Shown here in pieces: positions 24,492-34,390 of a stretch of DNA of 64,000 bases. Within the stretch, counting starts at the first letter, position 1. Each line of letters starts with the position of its first letter. Under the pieces are notes generated by a model, which was not told the DNA's origin, did no database searches, and saw only the letters and a program-made list of their open reading frames with translations. The position numbers were made by a program, and so were the translations under genes. The stretch comes from Sulfoacidibacillus ferrooxidans (lineage in GTDB: Bacteria; Bacillota; Bacilli; Alicyclobacillales; SLC66), in NCBI RefSeq assembly GCF_022606465.1, contig NZ_JALBUF010000001.1, forward strand, positions 186,001 to 250,000, written 5' to 3'.

Positions 24492-26642
24492 TTATGAAAG
24501 GGATTGCGATACAAGCTCCGCCAAGTCAAGCGTCAATACATCTTCCGCATCCACTGCTTTTACTCCGTCGCCCATCATCGTCAAACAATATGGGCAATTG
24601 GATGCAATAACAGAAGGATTAGCGATCAATGCTTGCTTCACACGCGTCACATTGACGCGATTTCCCTCTTTCTCTTCCATCCACATGCGCCCACCACCCG
24701 CACCACAGCACATGCTATTTTCACGATTTCTCTCCATTTCAGTGAGTTTTACTCCAGGGAGCGCTCGCAAAATGTCTCGTGGGTCATCATAGATTCCATT
24801 ATACCGTCCGAGATAACAAGAATCATGGTAAACCACGTGTTCATTCACTTCTGTTTTTGGTTGCAACAATCCCTCTCGTAACCACTTAGCTATCATTTGT
24901 GTATGATGATATACCTGTGCTTCCATCCCAAATTCCCGATAATCATTTTTAAATGCATTAAACGTGTGTGGATCACAAGTGATGATTTGTTTTACATTGT
25001 ACTCCTTCAATACTTCAATATTTGCCTGGGCTAATTCTTGAAATAAATATTCATTGCCAAGACGTCGCGCTGTATCGCCTGAGGAACCCTCCTCATTGCC
25101 AAGAATAGCAAAAGAGATGCCCGCTTGCCTCATGATTTCTACAAATGCAAAAGCCACTTTGCGACTGCGCGGATCATATGACGCCATCGATCCCACCCAA
25201 AACAAATAGTCAAATTCCTTAACTTCTTCAACCGTTGGAATGGTTAAATCAGGTCGTTCATCACGCCACTTCACGCGATCTTTGCGACTAATACCCCAGG
25301 GATTACCTTGCCGTTCAATTTGACTGAGTGTTCGTTGTGCTTCAGAAGGCATTTTCCCTTCCGTCATGACAAGATACCGACGCATCGAAAAAATGTGACT
25401 GAGATGTTCATTGCCCACAGGACACTGATCCTCACAGTTACGACACGTTGTACAGGCCCACAGCTCATCTTCTGTCATGACATCGCCAATCAGTTGCAAT
25501 TCGCGCGCGTCTTTTTTCTCAAGGTGCCACGCTTTCGCTTGACGATGCATCGTGGGCCCAATGTCTGTATGTAGAAGCGAATCTGGAACAAAGTGAGCAG
25601 GAGTTCCTTGTGTCGCCATATCAGGTGTCATCACATGCGCCATGTGAAGTGGAGCGCCCATGATGCGCGCAGGTTCCCATGGTGACTTGCCCGTTATTAA
25701 TTCCGCCTTTTCCGTTAGGTGATCTCTTAGTTTTGTCATGATATGCATAGGCGATAGCATTTTCCCACTATTACTAGCAGGACACATGTTAGTGCAACGT
25801 CCACACTCCACACAAGAATATAGATCAAGCAATTGCCCACGCGTGAAATCTTCAATTTTACCTGCTCCAAGCTCCTCCACTGATTCATCTGAAAAATCGA
25901 GTGCTACAGGCATACTTGGTGGACCCACATCCATGCTGTAGATATTAAATGGGGCATAGAGTAAGTGAGCATGCTTTGATTGCGGGACATACAGCAAAAA
26001 ACTTAAGAGAATAGTTAAATGCACCCACCAGAATGTATAAAATAACCAGTATGCAGTTTTCTGGCTTATCCCTTGAAAAAGTAAGGACAACCATGACGAA
26101 AATGGAGTGTATGGCGATGTCGGAATGCCAAGCCATAGTCGTTCAAAAGCAAGGACGAACAACACAGATAGCATCAGTGCAATAATATAATATAAAACAA
26201 TTGTAGCCTTGACTGTTTTTTTCAGTCGCTTAATACGTTCAACAAAACGGCGGTATCCAGCATAAAGAACAGCAATAATAACTGCCACTACGATGATTTC
26301 TTCAAATAAATTAAACCATGGTTCAGCAGCACCAATTGGCCATTGATAACCTTTTATAAATCCTTTAATAATAATTTGTAACGCACCAAACTGTACAATT
26401 AAAAACCCATAAAAAATGAATAGGTGCATCCATCCGCTACTTCTATCATTAAACAACTTCGTATGTAAAAAAACTTGCCGCATTGCAATTCGCAAGCGCT
26501 CTTGGGATTCTCCGTGCGCCTCTCGCTCTTGTCCAAGTCGCATAAATAATTGACGGTGATACATCACTTTCCAAAATGCCCACAAGGTATATCCGAGTAC
26601 GACAAGAAAGGCAATCGTAAAGAACGTGCTTCGTAAGGTCAT
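24492..26642 (-). CDS. fadF: FadF-like membrane iron-sulfur reductase
   Basis: A 716-residue membrane oxidoreductase matching Bacillus FadF (YwjF) in length and layout. The N-terminal third has about six membrane helices like the NarI cytochrome b subunit. Two ferredoxin motifs follow (CVECGRCTNMCP and CTTCRNCEDQCP), then two CCG-type domains with HDSCYLGRYN and CCGAGGGRMW. In bacilli the protein is thought to carry electrons from acyl-CoA dehydrogenases or ETF to quinone during fatty-acid oxidation. No fad or etf genes are adjacent; the acyl-CoA synthetase at 7410 is the nearest related gene. Confidence 0.88.
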   Translation of the reverse strand: MTLRSTFFTIAFLVVLGYTLWAFWKVMYHRQLFMRLGQEREAHGESQERLRIAMRQVFLHTKLFNDRSSGWMHLFIFYGFLIVQFGALQIIIKGFIKGYQWPIGAAEPWFNLFEEIIVVAVIIAVLYAGYRRFVERIKRLKKTVKATIVLYYIIALMLSVLFVLAFERLWLGIPTSPYTPFSSWLSLLFQGISQKTAYWLFYTFWWVHLTILLSFLLYVPQSKHAHLLYAPFNIYSMDVGPPSMPVALDFSDESVEELGAGKIEDFTRGQLLDLYSCVECGRCTNMCPASNSGKMLSPMHIMTKLRDHLTEKAELITGKSPWEPARIMGAPLHMAHVMTPDMATQGTPAHFVPDSLLHTDIGPTMHRQAKAWHLEKKDARELQLIGDVMTEDELWACTTCRNCEDQCPVGNEHLSHIFSMRRYLVMTEGKMPSEAQRTLSQIERQGNPWGISRKDRVKWRDERPDLTIPTVEEVKEFDYLFWVGSMASYDPRSRKVAFAFVEIMRQAGISFAILGNEEGSSGDTARRLGNEYLFQELAQANIEVLKEYNVKQIITCDPHTFNAFKNDYREFGMEAQVYHHTQMIAKWLREGLLQPKTEVNEHVVYHDSCYLGRYNGIYDDPRDILRALPGVKLTEMERNRENSMCCGAGGGRMWMEEKEGNRVNVTRVKQALIANPSVIASNCPYCLTMMGDGVKAVDAEDVLTLDLAELVSQSLS

Positions 26643-26837
26643 CGAGCAAACAGCCCTTCCTCCTATTTTCTACAATCCGTTTGCTTAACTAATTTGCCCA
26701 TTACCCCATGATCCATGCGTGAGATACTTCTCTTTATTAAGCAACCCCATGTTTTAACACCATAAGTTTCCTGCGAACTTGAATCTTCCTGTGATATGAT
26801 AGACTTAGATGATTCAAAAGCATTGTGAGGGACTTTT

Positions 26838-28433
26838 ATGTTCATGTTTAACTCCAGTACTACACCAACATACCGTCGTTTTTTACTGCGACTAATCGTC
26901 AATTACGCTGTGAGTTCTATCGTTACAGTACTAGGTGTCGGTGGCATTTTTATCTTTTCTACACTTCGAGTCCCACATGGGCAACTACTTACGCTACTCT
27001 TAACACTTGTGATCTCTCTTGTCATTATGTGGATTAGCGAATTTCTTGCACTACAACGTCATCTACAGCCGATCGCGATTGTTTTTCGCAAAGATCAGTC
27101 AACGCTCACGGTGGAGCAACTAAACCGTGCCTATGCACAAATTCATCGTTTCCCAGTGCTTTCAGTCAAACGCATTATGGGCCCGCACTTATTAGGATTA
27201 TCCATCCCAGCCATGCTGATGACACTGTGGGAGCTGTCTGTGCATCTATTAACGATACCTTATTCCTACGTCGTTTTTGCAGCCATTGGAGCTATCTTAA
27301 TTGCTGGCATGCATAGTTTAGTAGAATTTTTTTTAGAAACGGAATCGATTCGCGAATTACTGCTCAGTTTAAACGACATCGCGTCCAATCGCTTTTCAAC
27401 GAAACTATCACTTCACGGTGCTGTATTGGTTTCCATACGCAAAAAATTTGCATTGAGTCTATTAATCATGAGCATTTTCCCATTGCTTCTTTTTAGTATT
27501 GCTACGCAAATTCGCCTACAACAAGTGGACCCTTCACTGTCTGCAGAGTATTGGCGATGGGCATTTGTGATTCTCTTGTTAGGTGTTGGTTTCGCCATCA
27601 TGAGTGCATGGCTCCTAGCGCGCAATATTCTCATTCCCATTGAAGGTATAAAAAATACCATGCATGAAGTGGAACAAGGCGATTTTGCAGTGCGTGCCAC
27701 AGATTTATATTCTGATGAATTTTCACGCCTCATTTCTGGATTTAATCAGATGGTACAAGGTTTATCTGACCGCGATGCAATTAATGAAACATTGCTTGAT
27801 AGTTATTTTGCCACACTATCAGCCGCTCTCGACGCAAGAGACCCATACACAGCAGGTCATTCCTACCGTGTCGCCCATTATGCTGTTACTATTGGAAAAT
27901 ATATTGGTTATTCAACAACCGAATTGACCACTATTCGAAAATCCGCTCTCTTACATGATATTGGAAAAATCGGAGTGCGCGATGATGTTCTTTTAAAAAC
28001 AGGAAAACTTTCCCACGAAGAGTTCGAACAGATGAAACAACACCCCGTTCTAGGCGAGGATATTTTAAAACAAGTACAACCTAGTGAGTCTATGGCGCCC
28101 TTACTTCCAGGTGTGCGATCTCACCATGAACGCTTTGATGGCCTCGGCTATCCTGATGGACTCGCAGGCTATGATATTCCTATGCTTGGTAGAATTATCG
28201 CGGTAGCTGATGCTTTTGATGCCATGACATCTGATCGTCCATACCGAAAAGGAATGCCCATTGAAAAAGCATTGTCTATTATTGAAGATGGCAGTGGAAC
28301 ACAGTGGGATCCAGAATTCGCAACAGCATTTGTTGCATTAACCAAAATCGGGTGGGAAGCACCTGAAGAGAATTCGATACATCCTTGGTCCACACTTTCA
28401 TTGTCACAAGCTGCCGCCTCGGAACATAGATAA
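26838..28433 (+). CDS. Membrane HD-GYP c-di-GMP phosphodiesterase
   Basis: A 531-residue protein: an N-terminal region with several membrane helices, a HAMP linker (around ILIPIEGIKNTMHEVEQGDF, residue 265), then an HD-GYP domain. Metal and catalytic residues are in RVAHYAV, LLHDIGKIG, HHERFDGLGYPDG and DAFDAMTSDRPYR. It should hydrolyse c-di-GMP in response to a membrane or outside signal. It diverges from fadF, with about 195 bp between. An EAL protein at 44903 is a second candidate c-di-GMP hydrolase; no GGDEF protein is in the window. Confidence 0.92.
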   Translation: MFMFNSSTTPTYRRFLLRLIVNYAVSSIVTVLGVGGIFIFSTLRVPHGQLLTLLLTLVISLVIMWISEFLALQRHLQPIAIVFRKDQSTLTVEQLNRAYAQIHRFPVLSVKRIMGPHLLGLSIPAMLMTLWELSVHLLTIPYSYVVFAAIGAILIAGMHSLVEFFLETESIRELLLSLNDIASNRFSTKLSLHGAVLVSIRKKFALSLLIMSIFPLLLFSIATQIRLQQVDPSLSAEYWRWAFVILLLGVGFAIMSAWLLARNILIPIEGIKNTMHEVEQGDFAVRATDLYSDEFSRLISGFNQMVQGLSDRDAINETLLDSYFATLSAALDARDPYTAGHSYRVAHYAVTIGKYIGYSTTELTTIRKSALLHDIGKIGVRDDVLLKTGKLSHEEFEQMKQHPVLGEDILKQVQPSESMAPLLPGVRSHHERFDGLGYPDGLAGYDIPMLGRIIAVADAFDAMTSDRPYRKGMPIEKALSIIEDGSGTQWDPEFATAFVALTKIGWEAPEENSIHPWSTLSLSQAAASEHR

Positions 28434-28490
28434 ACTAGATCAGTCAATCATCACAATCACAGAACCCCTAACAGTCCTGTTTCAATATGC

Positions 28491-28496
28491 TATAAT
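28491..28496 (+). promoter_or_regulatory. Extended -10 promoter of the bacilliredoxin gene
   Basis: TATAAT preceded by TGC (extended -10) lies about 30 bp before the start codon and just upstream of the TAGGAGG ribosome site. The -35 is weak (TAACAG at about 16 nt spacing). Confidence 0.5.
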
Positions 28497-28527
28497 CATT
28501 GTAACAACGTTATAGGAGGTTTTACCA

Positions 28528-28959
28528 TTGGCATACGATTCCCCTATTTTTCTAGAGATTATTCAACCTATGCGCGAAGAATTAACGCAAATTGGATTTC
28601 AAGAGTTGCGCACTCCTGATGAAGTGACGGTAGCCATTGAGAACGCAAAGGGAACGACCCTGGTTGTAGTTAACTCCATCTGCGGTTGCGCCGCAGGGAT
28701 CGCTCGTCCGGCAATTGCTGCAGCCCTAGAAAAGGGACCTCAACCTGACCACCGAGTCACCGTATTTGCAGGTCAAGATGTGGAAGCGACGAAGAAAGTG
28801 CGCACTTACTTTACAAACTACGCTCCTTCGTCTCCTTCCATTGGATTTATAAAAGATGGCGAGTTTCTTTATCTGCTTCAACGTCATCAAATTGAAGGAC
28901 ATTCAATGGAAGATGTAACCCAACAATTAGTGACTGCTTTTGAAAAGTACTTTGCTTAA
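28528..28959 (+). CDS. Bacilliredoxin (BrxA/BrxB, YphP/YqiW family)
   Basis: A 143-residue thioredoxin-fold protein with the unusual CGC motif in NSICGCAAGIARP (near residues 53-55). In bacilli these proteins remove bacillithiol from mixed disulfides. The C-terminal half (FTNYAPSSPSIGFIKDGEFLYLLQRHQIEG) is strongly family-like. TTG start with TAGGAGG upstream. It precedes rocD by 17 bp and may be co-transcribed. BrxA and BrxB cannot be told apart here. Confidence 0.93.
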   Translation: MAYDSPIFLEIIQPMREELTQIGFQELRTPDEVTVAIENAKGTTLVVVNSICGCAAGIARPAIAAALEKGPQPDHRVTVFAGQDVEATKKVRTYFTNYAPSSPSIGFIKDGEFLYLLQRHQIEGHSMEDVTQQLVTAFEKYFA

Positions 28960-28976
28960 GTTAGGAGGCTCTAGTC

Positions 28977-30179
28977 ATGAATTCTGCTGAGATGATTCAT
29001 CTAACTGAAGAGTATGGTGCACACAACTACCATCCACTACCTGTCGTAGTCGCAAAAGCGCAAGGCATTTGGATCTACGATGAAGAAGGAAAAAAATACA
29101 TGGATATGCTTAGTGCGTACTCTGCTGTCAATCAGGGGCACAGGCATCCACGTATTATTCAAGCACTAAAAGATCAAGCAGACAAAGTGACGTTAACTTC
29201 ACGCGCATTTCACAATAACCAACTCGGACCTTTTTATCAAAAAGTAGCAGAGATGACACACAAGCACATGGTTCTACCCATGAATACTGGTGCTGAAGCT
29301 GTTGAAACGGCTGTCAAGGCAGTACGTCGCTATGCATACGATGTAAAAAAAGTGACTCCTGATAAAGCTGAGATTATTGTATGTGAAGGTAACTTTCATG
29401 GTCGTACCATGGCTGCAGTCTCGATGTCGTCTAATGAAGAATACAAGCGCGGATTTGGCCCTATGCTCCCTGGATTTAAGATCATACCTTACGGAGATCT
29501 AGACGCATTGCGTCAAGCAATTACTCCTCACACTGCTGCTTTTATTGTCGAGCCTATTCAAGGTGAGGCAGGTATCATCATGCCAAAAGAAGGATTCCTT
29601 AAAGCTGCGTATGACATTTGCAAGGAAAACGCCGTTTTATTTGTGGCTGATGAAATTCAAACTGGTTTCGGGCGGACAGGGAAGCTATTCGCTTGCGATT
29701 GGGAACATGTTATCCCGGATATATACATCTTAGGTAAAGCTCTTGGTGGTGGCGTCATGCCCATCTCAGCTGTCGCAGCGGACCGTGATATTCTTGGAGT
29801 TTTTGAACCTGGATCACACGGATCGACTTTTGGCGGTAATCCGCTCGCATGTGCATGCTCAATTGCAGCACTCGATGTGATTGTTGACGAGCATCTTGCA
29901 GAGCGATCTCTTGAACTTGGAACCTATTTCATGGAGCAATTGCGAGACATTAAAAATCCAATCATCAAAGAAATTCGAGGTAAGGGACTCTTTGTTGGCA
30001 TGGAACTGACCACTGAAGCTCGCCCTTATTGCGAAGCACTCATGAATCAAGGACTTTTATGTAAAGAAACTCATGAAAATGTGATTCGCTTTGCACCACC
30101 ACTTATTATTACAAAAGAAGAGTTAGATCTTGCTGTAACCTCTATTCGCAACGTAATGGAAGCTCCTGTCCATGCATAA
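28977..30179 (+). CDS. rocD: Ornithine aminotransferase
   Basis: A 400-residue class III PLP aminotransferase that converts ornithine and 2-oxoglutarate to glutamate semialdehyde and glutamate. [28 protein letters not shown] and the PLP-lysine segment [16 protein letters not shown] are present, and the N-terminus ([15 protein letters not shown]) is typical of RocD rather than ArgD or GabT. ATG after TAGGAGG. It may share a transcript with the bacilliredoxin gene. A MITE separates it from its probable terminator. Confidence 0.9.
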   Translation: MNSAEMIHLTEEYGAHNYHPLPVVVAKAQGIWIYDEEGKKYMDMLSAYSAVNQGHRHPRIIQALKDQADKVTLTSRAFHNNQLGPFYQKVAEMTHKHMVLPMNTGAEAVETAVKAVRRYAYDVKKVTPDKAEIIVCEGNFHGRTMAAVSMSSNEEYKRGFGPMLPGFKIIPYGDLDALRQAITPHTAAFIVEPIQGEAGIIMPKEGFLKAAYDICKENAVLFVADEIQTGFGRTGKLFACDWEHVIPDIYILGKALGGGVMPISAVAADRDILGVFEPGSHGSTFGGNPLACACSIAALDVIVDEHLAERSLELGTYFMEQLRDIKNPIIKEIRGKGLFVGMELTTEARPYCEALMNQGLLCKETHENVIRFAPPLIITKEELDLAVTSIRNVMEAPVHA

Positions 30180-30210
30180 AGATAGATTACAGAAACAATA
30201 AGTAGTATAA

Positions 30211-30368
30211 GAACCTGTTCAAAAAGGGGGCAGGTAAGACCCGCGCAGTGCAAGGAAGCGAGCCAAGAATGTGGACTGAGCGTACGTTTTGGGTACGTGA
30301 GGGAGCGCGTTCTTGGCGCTGACGCTGCAATGCGCCGGGGAGTTCTGCCCCCCTTTTTGAATAACCTC
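30211..30368 (+). mobile_element. MITE-like element, copy 3
   Basis: 158 bp, flanked by TATAA duplications at 30206-30210 and 30369-30373, in the same orientation as copies 1 and 2. It has a 2-3 bp insertion in the inner hairpin (AGCGCGTTC instead of AGCGTTC), and base changes at both ends (GAACCTG, GAATAACC). It lies between the rocD stop and the terminator hairpin at 30376-30420. Confidence 0.82.
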
Positions 30369-30375
30369 TATAAAT

Positions 30376-30420
30376 AACTGTGTTATGGTGTAACGATGGC
30401 TATACGACCATAACACAGTT
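30376..30420 (+). terminator. 14-bp hairpin downstream of rocD
   Basis: AACTGTGTTATGGT (30376-30389) pairs exactly with 30407-30420 over a 17-nt loop. It is the likely rocD terminator, now displaced from the gene by MITE copy 3, which abuts its left arm. Confidence 0.6.
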
Positions 30421-30470
30421 TGTCTCAACTTACTTCTATCTTGGTAGTATGGGTGGAGATCCATAAGTAT

Positions 30471-30716
30471 ATGAGCATGCTAGACAATAACCAAAATAAC
30501 AAGCGGTCTATTCCATCTCACAAGCCAAATCGTCAAACCCCAGAAATGTGGGCTATAAGAAAAAAGATGGAAGAGCAATTTGCAAGCCATGGTGATCTTC
30601 ATGATCCAGTCATGATTCAATTATCAACACAGCTTGATAGGCTAGTAGTGGAAGAAATGCGCAAACATCGAACTGTTCTCCGAACCAATCGAGACCTTCC
30701 ACCACCGCAAAGGTAG
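30471..30716 (+). CDS. Spo0E-family aspartyl-phosphate phosphatase-like protein
   Basis: An 81-residue hydrophilic protein. IRKKMEEQFASHGDLHDP and VMIQLSTQLDRLVVEEM match the two-helix Spo0E pattern, including the S-x-x-LD signature. Such proteins remove phosphate from Spo0A~P and delay sporulation. The N-terminal 30 residues are Asn/Gln/Pro-rich and probably unstructured. ATG 30471 follows GGAGAT at somewhat long spacing; ATG 30477 is an alternative. It precedes the glycosyltransferase gene by 27 bp. Confidence 0.65.
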   Translation: MSMLDNNQNNKRSIPSHKPNRQTPEMWAIRKKMEEQFASHGDLHDPVMIQLSTQLDRLVVEEMRKHRTVLRTNRDLPPPQR

Positions 30717-30743
30717 GGCTAGCGCTCCTAGGAGGCAGCTTGC

Positions 30744-31451
30744 ATGAGACGGATTATCATCACGCTATTTACTTTTTTTGCACTATTTATCGTTGCAAGT
30801 GGTCTCTACATAAAATCTGTTTGGAATCCATCTATACCCACCGTGTTGATCGAACGTGTACAAACAAGAGCTACAGCACACGGCGGCTATGTGCCATTAA
30901 CGCATATTCCTCGATTTTTACAAGATGCACTCATTGCAACAGAGGATCGTAACTTTTATCACAATCAAGGCATAGATGTTGAAGGCATTTTTCGCGCACT
31001 TTATGTCGATATGATGCAAAGAAAACTCGTACAAGGCGGAAGTACGATTACGGAACAGCTTGTAAAAGATATATTTTTAACTGATCACAAAACCATTCCT
31101 CGCAAAATAAAACAAATTGCTATCGCCATTATGCTTAGTCATTCATTATCTAAAAATGAAATATTAGCGCTTTACCTTAATGAAGTATATCTTGGACACG
31201 GTGCTTACGGTGTAGGTGAGGCTGCACATGTGTACTTTGGTCGTTCCGTAAATCAATTGACACCAGCAGAATGCTCTATATTAGCTGGTTTACCACAAGC
31301 TCCAAGCCTATATGATCCCTTGAAACATATACAGCTCGCTAAAAAACGCCAATGGGAAGTTTTAAAAAGTATGGTCACTGCAGGTTATATTACAATGAAA
31401 CAAGCACAATACATTGACCATACAAATCTTGAATTGATTTCTGCACCTTAA
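30744..31451 (+). CDS. Monofunctional peptidoglycan glycosyltransferase (GT51)
   Basis: A 235-residue protein with one N-terminal membrane helix followed by a GT51 domain only. The catalytic Glu lies in ALIATEDRNFYHNQGID, and the family motifs GGSTITEQLVKD and LYLNEVYLGHGAYGV are present. There is no transpeptidase domain, so it polymerises lipid II into glycan strands without crosslinking. GGAGG ribosome site. A T8 terminator follows at 31464-31509. Confidence 0.9.
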   Translation: MRRIIITLFTFFALFIVASGLYIKSVWNPSIPTVLIERVQTRATAHGGYVPLTHIPRFLQDALIATEDRNFYHNQGIDVEGIFRALYVDMMQRKLVQGGSTITEQLVKDIFLTDHKTIPRKIKQIAIAIMLSHSLSKNEILALYLNEVYLGHGAYGVGEAAHVYFGRSVNQLTPAECSILAGLPQAPSLYDPLKHIQLAKKRQWEVLKSMVTAGYITMKQAQYIDHTNLELISAP

Positions 31452-31463
31452 TACATATACAGA

Positions 31464-31509
31464 ACCAGCACCTAGATAAGTACCATATGTAGGGTCTGGT
31501 ATTTTTTTT
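31464..31509 (+). terminator. Intrinsic terminator after the GT51 gene
   Basis: ACCAG (31464-31468) pairs with CTGGT (31496-31500), extended by ACCT/GGGT through a one-base bulge, followed by ATTTTTTTT. A classic rho-independent terminator. Confidence 0.8.
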
Positions 31510-31646
31510 GCCTAAAATTCGTAATTCCCCAGCATAGTTTCATGTATTCTCTATTATTCATAGTGACGGGAGTGCTACCTCTTATGCAAAATTTACGTCT
31601 AATGAAGTAGTTCAACATGCGCTGTGCATTTTCTAAGGGGGATAAG

Positions 31647-32441
31647 TTGATTGTGAAGATACGTACATTGTCACTTCTTGTAGTACTAAGTAGTCTTCTA
31701 CTTTCCGGCTGTCAAACGGGTACAAATCACGCAGTTGGAGTAACTCCCCCTGCGCCTATCGTCAGTCCTGTAGTACACCACAAAAAACAAATCGCTCCTC
31801 AAGTAAAAACAAAACCAAAGCTTGTAACCTTATTACTTAATACCAGATCAAAGGCTGTATATCATTTACAAAAAGAGTTACAGACGCTACATGATTACTC
31901 TTATCCAACAATCACTGGCTACTTTGGAGTGTATACAGAAGGTGCAGTCATGACTTATGAATATGATCACCATCTAAAAACAAATGGAATAGCTACACCA
32001 CAGTTGCTGCAACTCATCGCACATTCAGTCAAAAAGGATAAAGGAAAAGATCTTCCTGGGCCTTATCACATTATTGTAAAAGAAGATATCCCGGAGCGCC
32101 TATATCTGTACGAAGGATCCAAGCTCATATTAAGTAGTTTGTGCAACACTGGTATTGCAGGCGCGCGCACCCCTATTGGATCTTTCCCTATCTATTTAAA
32201 ATACCGTTCTCAAACCATGCGTGGTCAAAATCCTAATGGAACCTATTACGATGATCCTGGTATTCCCTGGATCAATTACTTCAGTGGTGGTTGCGCTGTA
32301 CACGGCTTTATTCGCAGCAAGTACGGCTTTCCACAAAGCGTTGGTTGTGTAGAGTTACCTCCGCCTATTGCAAAACGCGTGTATGCGCTTGTACCCATTG
32401 GCGCGATCGTCACCGTAGAAGCAGGACCAGCTACTTCATAA
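31647..32441 (+). CDS. L,D-transpeptidase lipoprotein with peptidoglycan-binding domain
   Basis: About 264 residues. The N-terminus has a lipoprotein signal ending LLLSGC, so it is anchored to the outer face of the membrane. A PG_binding_1-like region ([18 protein letters not shown], then [14 protein letters not shown]) precedes the YkuD domain, whose catalytic motif is HGFIRS...SVGCVELP. It should make 3-3 crosslinks or attach proteins to peptidoglycan. TTG at 31647 sits 6 nt after AAGGGGG; a GTG at 31653 is possible. Monocistronic, ending in a short hairpin. Confidence 0.87.
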   Translation: MIVKIRTLSLLVVLSSLLLSGCQTGTNHAVGVTPPAPIVSPVVHHKKQIAPQVKTKPKLVTLLLNTRSKAVYHLQKELQTLHDYSYPTITGYFGVYTEGAVMTYEYDHHLKTNGIATPQLLQLIAHSVKKDKGKDLPGPYHIIVKEDIPERLYLYEGSKLILSSLCNTGIAGARTPIGSFPIYLKYRSQTMRGQNPNGTYYDDPGIPWINYFSGGCAVHGFIRSKYGFPQSVGCVELPPPIAKRVYALVPIGAIVTVEAGPATS

Positions 32442-32450
32442 AAAAGAACA

Positions 32451-32477
32451 AGCACAGGAAACTGTAAGCCCTGTGCT
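32451..32477 (+). terminator. Hairpin after the L,D-transpeptidase gene
   Basis: AGCACAGG (32451-32458) pairs with CCTGTGCT (32470-32477), followed by TTTC. Short stem with a modest T-tract; probable terminator. Confidence 0.55.
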
Positions 32478-32526
32478 TTCTCGACATATTTCAACAAATA
32501 CATTTTGCAAAGCAGGAAATATACTT

Positions 32527-34335
32527 ATGGACCGCGAATATCAATATCCATGGATTTCTTGTGTATCCATACTACACATAACGAATAAGCAATGTAATCA
32601 GTTTATGAATGGGGTGCATTCTTTATTGAGGAGTATACGATCTAAGTTTTTAACAGGCACCGTAGTCGGTAGTGCCATCTATATCATTACAATTATCATT
32701 TCTACTAGCCTGTACAGCGCATCTCAAGAACAGGCTCTAGGCATTCTTGATAGCAGTGACCGCTTACTTACTACTGTACAGTCACTCGATACCATGGTAC
32801 GCACTACAGATTCACAAGGTGCGCGCTTTCTGATGTCTCCAGCTTCATTACAGCAACACTACATCAATGCATATCAAAGTGATTTAACTGCAGTCAGAAC
32901 ATTGACTATACAACTAATGCAAGAAATACATCTCACCCCGCCCTCGCAAAGACAAATTTACAATGCAGATCTCAATACATTTAATCAACATTGGTCACTA
33001 TATTTAATGAATAACTATCAAACGATGACAGCTGTCGATTCTGGAACACTTCGTCTACAAGCACAAGAAAATTTTGTTAAGGTTCCTTTGACGCCAACGA
33101 TTACATCACTCAATCACTTTACACAATCTATTCGCAACTCTCGCCAACAAGCAGAAGTGCAATTTAAAAATTTTATTTCATATGCGCATACAGTCAATAC
33201 TTTGGGTACGATTATTGCAACGATACTCGCGATAGCCATTCAATTGTATTTAAGTACAAAAATATCAAAACATTTAAAAACGATGGTTGACGTTGCAAAA
33301 AGAATGGCAAGTGGAGATTTCAAGAAACAATCTACTGGATTGCAAACTAACGATGAAACAGGCCAATTAGCCTTGGCATTTGCACATATGCAAGGAGCTA
33401 TTGCATCTCTTATTCATCAAATACAAGGTGCTGCAGGCGAATTGGCAGCAACTTCGCAAGAATTAAATGCAACAACAGAAGAAGTATCTAGCTCCTCAAC
33501 CAATTTAGCGGAGTATGCCGCACAGGTTTCTGAGGCAGCTGATATGCAGCGAACAGAAGTCAGCACCATTGAAGCTACCCTTGAAGAAACCCTTTTGGCT
33601 ATTGAAGTTGTATTGGCAAACTCAGATGCGACCGTTCAATTAACAAAAAATCTTGTAACACATAAAAGCAAAGGGGATCTTTCAGTCGATAGTGCATTGG
33701 AGCAAATGCACCGGATTGCACAAAACGCCGATCTCAATCAGGAAAGAATCGAACGACTCGATAATCGCTCTTTTAAAATTGGAGAGATTATTGAACTCAT
33801 CAATGAAATTGCTGAACAAACCAATCTACTGGCATTAAATGCAGCTATTGAGGCTGCACGAGCTGGCGATCAAGGACGTGGATTTGCAGTCGTAGCAGAT
33901 GAAGTACGTAAGCTCGCTGAAAAATCAAGAGAAGCATCTGCAGATATTGCCCGGTTAGTTCAAGACATACAAAAAGAAACGAAAGCATTTGTTCGTGCAG
34001 TTCGCGAGGACAAAGAACAAGTAAGAGCAGGCAGCTTGGCGATGCAACAAGTCAGTTCTATTTTTACAGATATCGGATTTTTTGTGGGGGATGTCTCTAC
34101 CAAAGTTGAAGGTGTTTTTACATCTGCTCATGATATGACTTCACATTCAATGACGTTGCGCACTATTGCTAAAAACGTTGCAAGGCTATCTGAGCAGGTC
34201 GCTCTAGACATTGCAAACGTCACTGCAACCACACAAGAACAAACAGCTGCCACGCAGGAAATTGCCGCAGCAAGTATTTCCCTTTCGGAACATGCGCAAA
34301 ATCTCAGTAATGAATCAATGCAGTTTCAGGTTTAG
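32527..34335 (+). CDS. Methyl-accepting chemotaxis protein
   Basis: About 602 residues. A membrane helix ([20 protein letters not shown]), a four-helix-type extracellular sensor of roughly 130 residues, a second helix ([18 protein letters not shown]), a HAMP domain and the cytoplasmic signalling coiled coil follow in order. The conserved hairpin tip [21 protein letters not shown] is near residue 415-435. The start is uncertain: ATG 32527 has AGGAAA, while ATG 32605 would place the helix closer to the N-terminus. The ligand is unknown; no che or fla genes are in the window. Confidence 0.88.
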   Translation: MDREYQYPWISCVSILHITNKQCNQFMNGVHSLLRSIRSKFLTGTVVGSAIYIITIIISTSLYSASQEQALGILDSSDRLLTTVQSLDTMVRTTDSQGARFLMSPASLQQHYINAYQSDLTAVRTLTIQLMQEIHLTPPSQRQIYNADLNTFNQHWSLYLMNNYQTMTAVDSGTLRLQAQENFVKVPLTPTITSLNHFTQSIRNSRQQAEVQFKNFISYAHTVNTLGTIIATILAIAIQLYLSTKISKHLKTMVDVAKRMASGDFKKQSTGLQTNDETGQLALAFAHMQGAIASLIHQIQGAAGELAATSQELNATTEEVSSSSTNLAEYAAQVSEAADMQRTEVSTIEATLEETLLAIEVVLANSDATVQLTKNLVTHKSKGDLSVDSALEQMHRIAQNADLNQERIERLDNRSFKIGEIIELINEIAEQTNLLALNAAIEAARAGDQGRGFAVVADEVRKLAEKSREASADIARLVQDIQKETKAFVRAVREDKEQVRAGSLAMQQVSSIFTDIGFFVGDVSTKVEGVFTSAHDMTSHSMTLRTIAKNVARLSEQVALDIANVTATTQEQTAATQEIAAASISLSEHAQNLSNESMQFQV

Positions 34336-34390
34336 TGCATGATTGACTTGCTACTACCATATGTAAAAACAAAGCTATGAGATTCTCACC

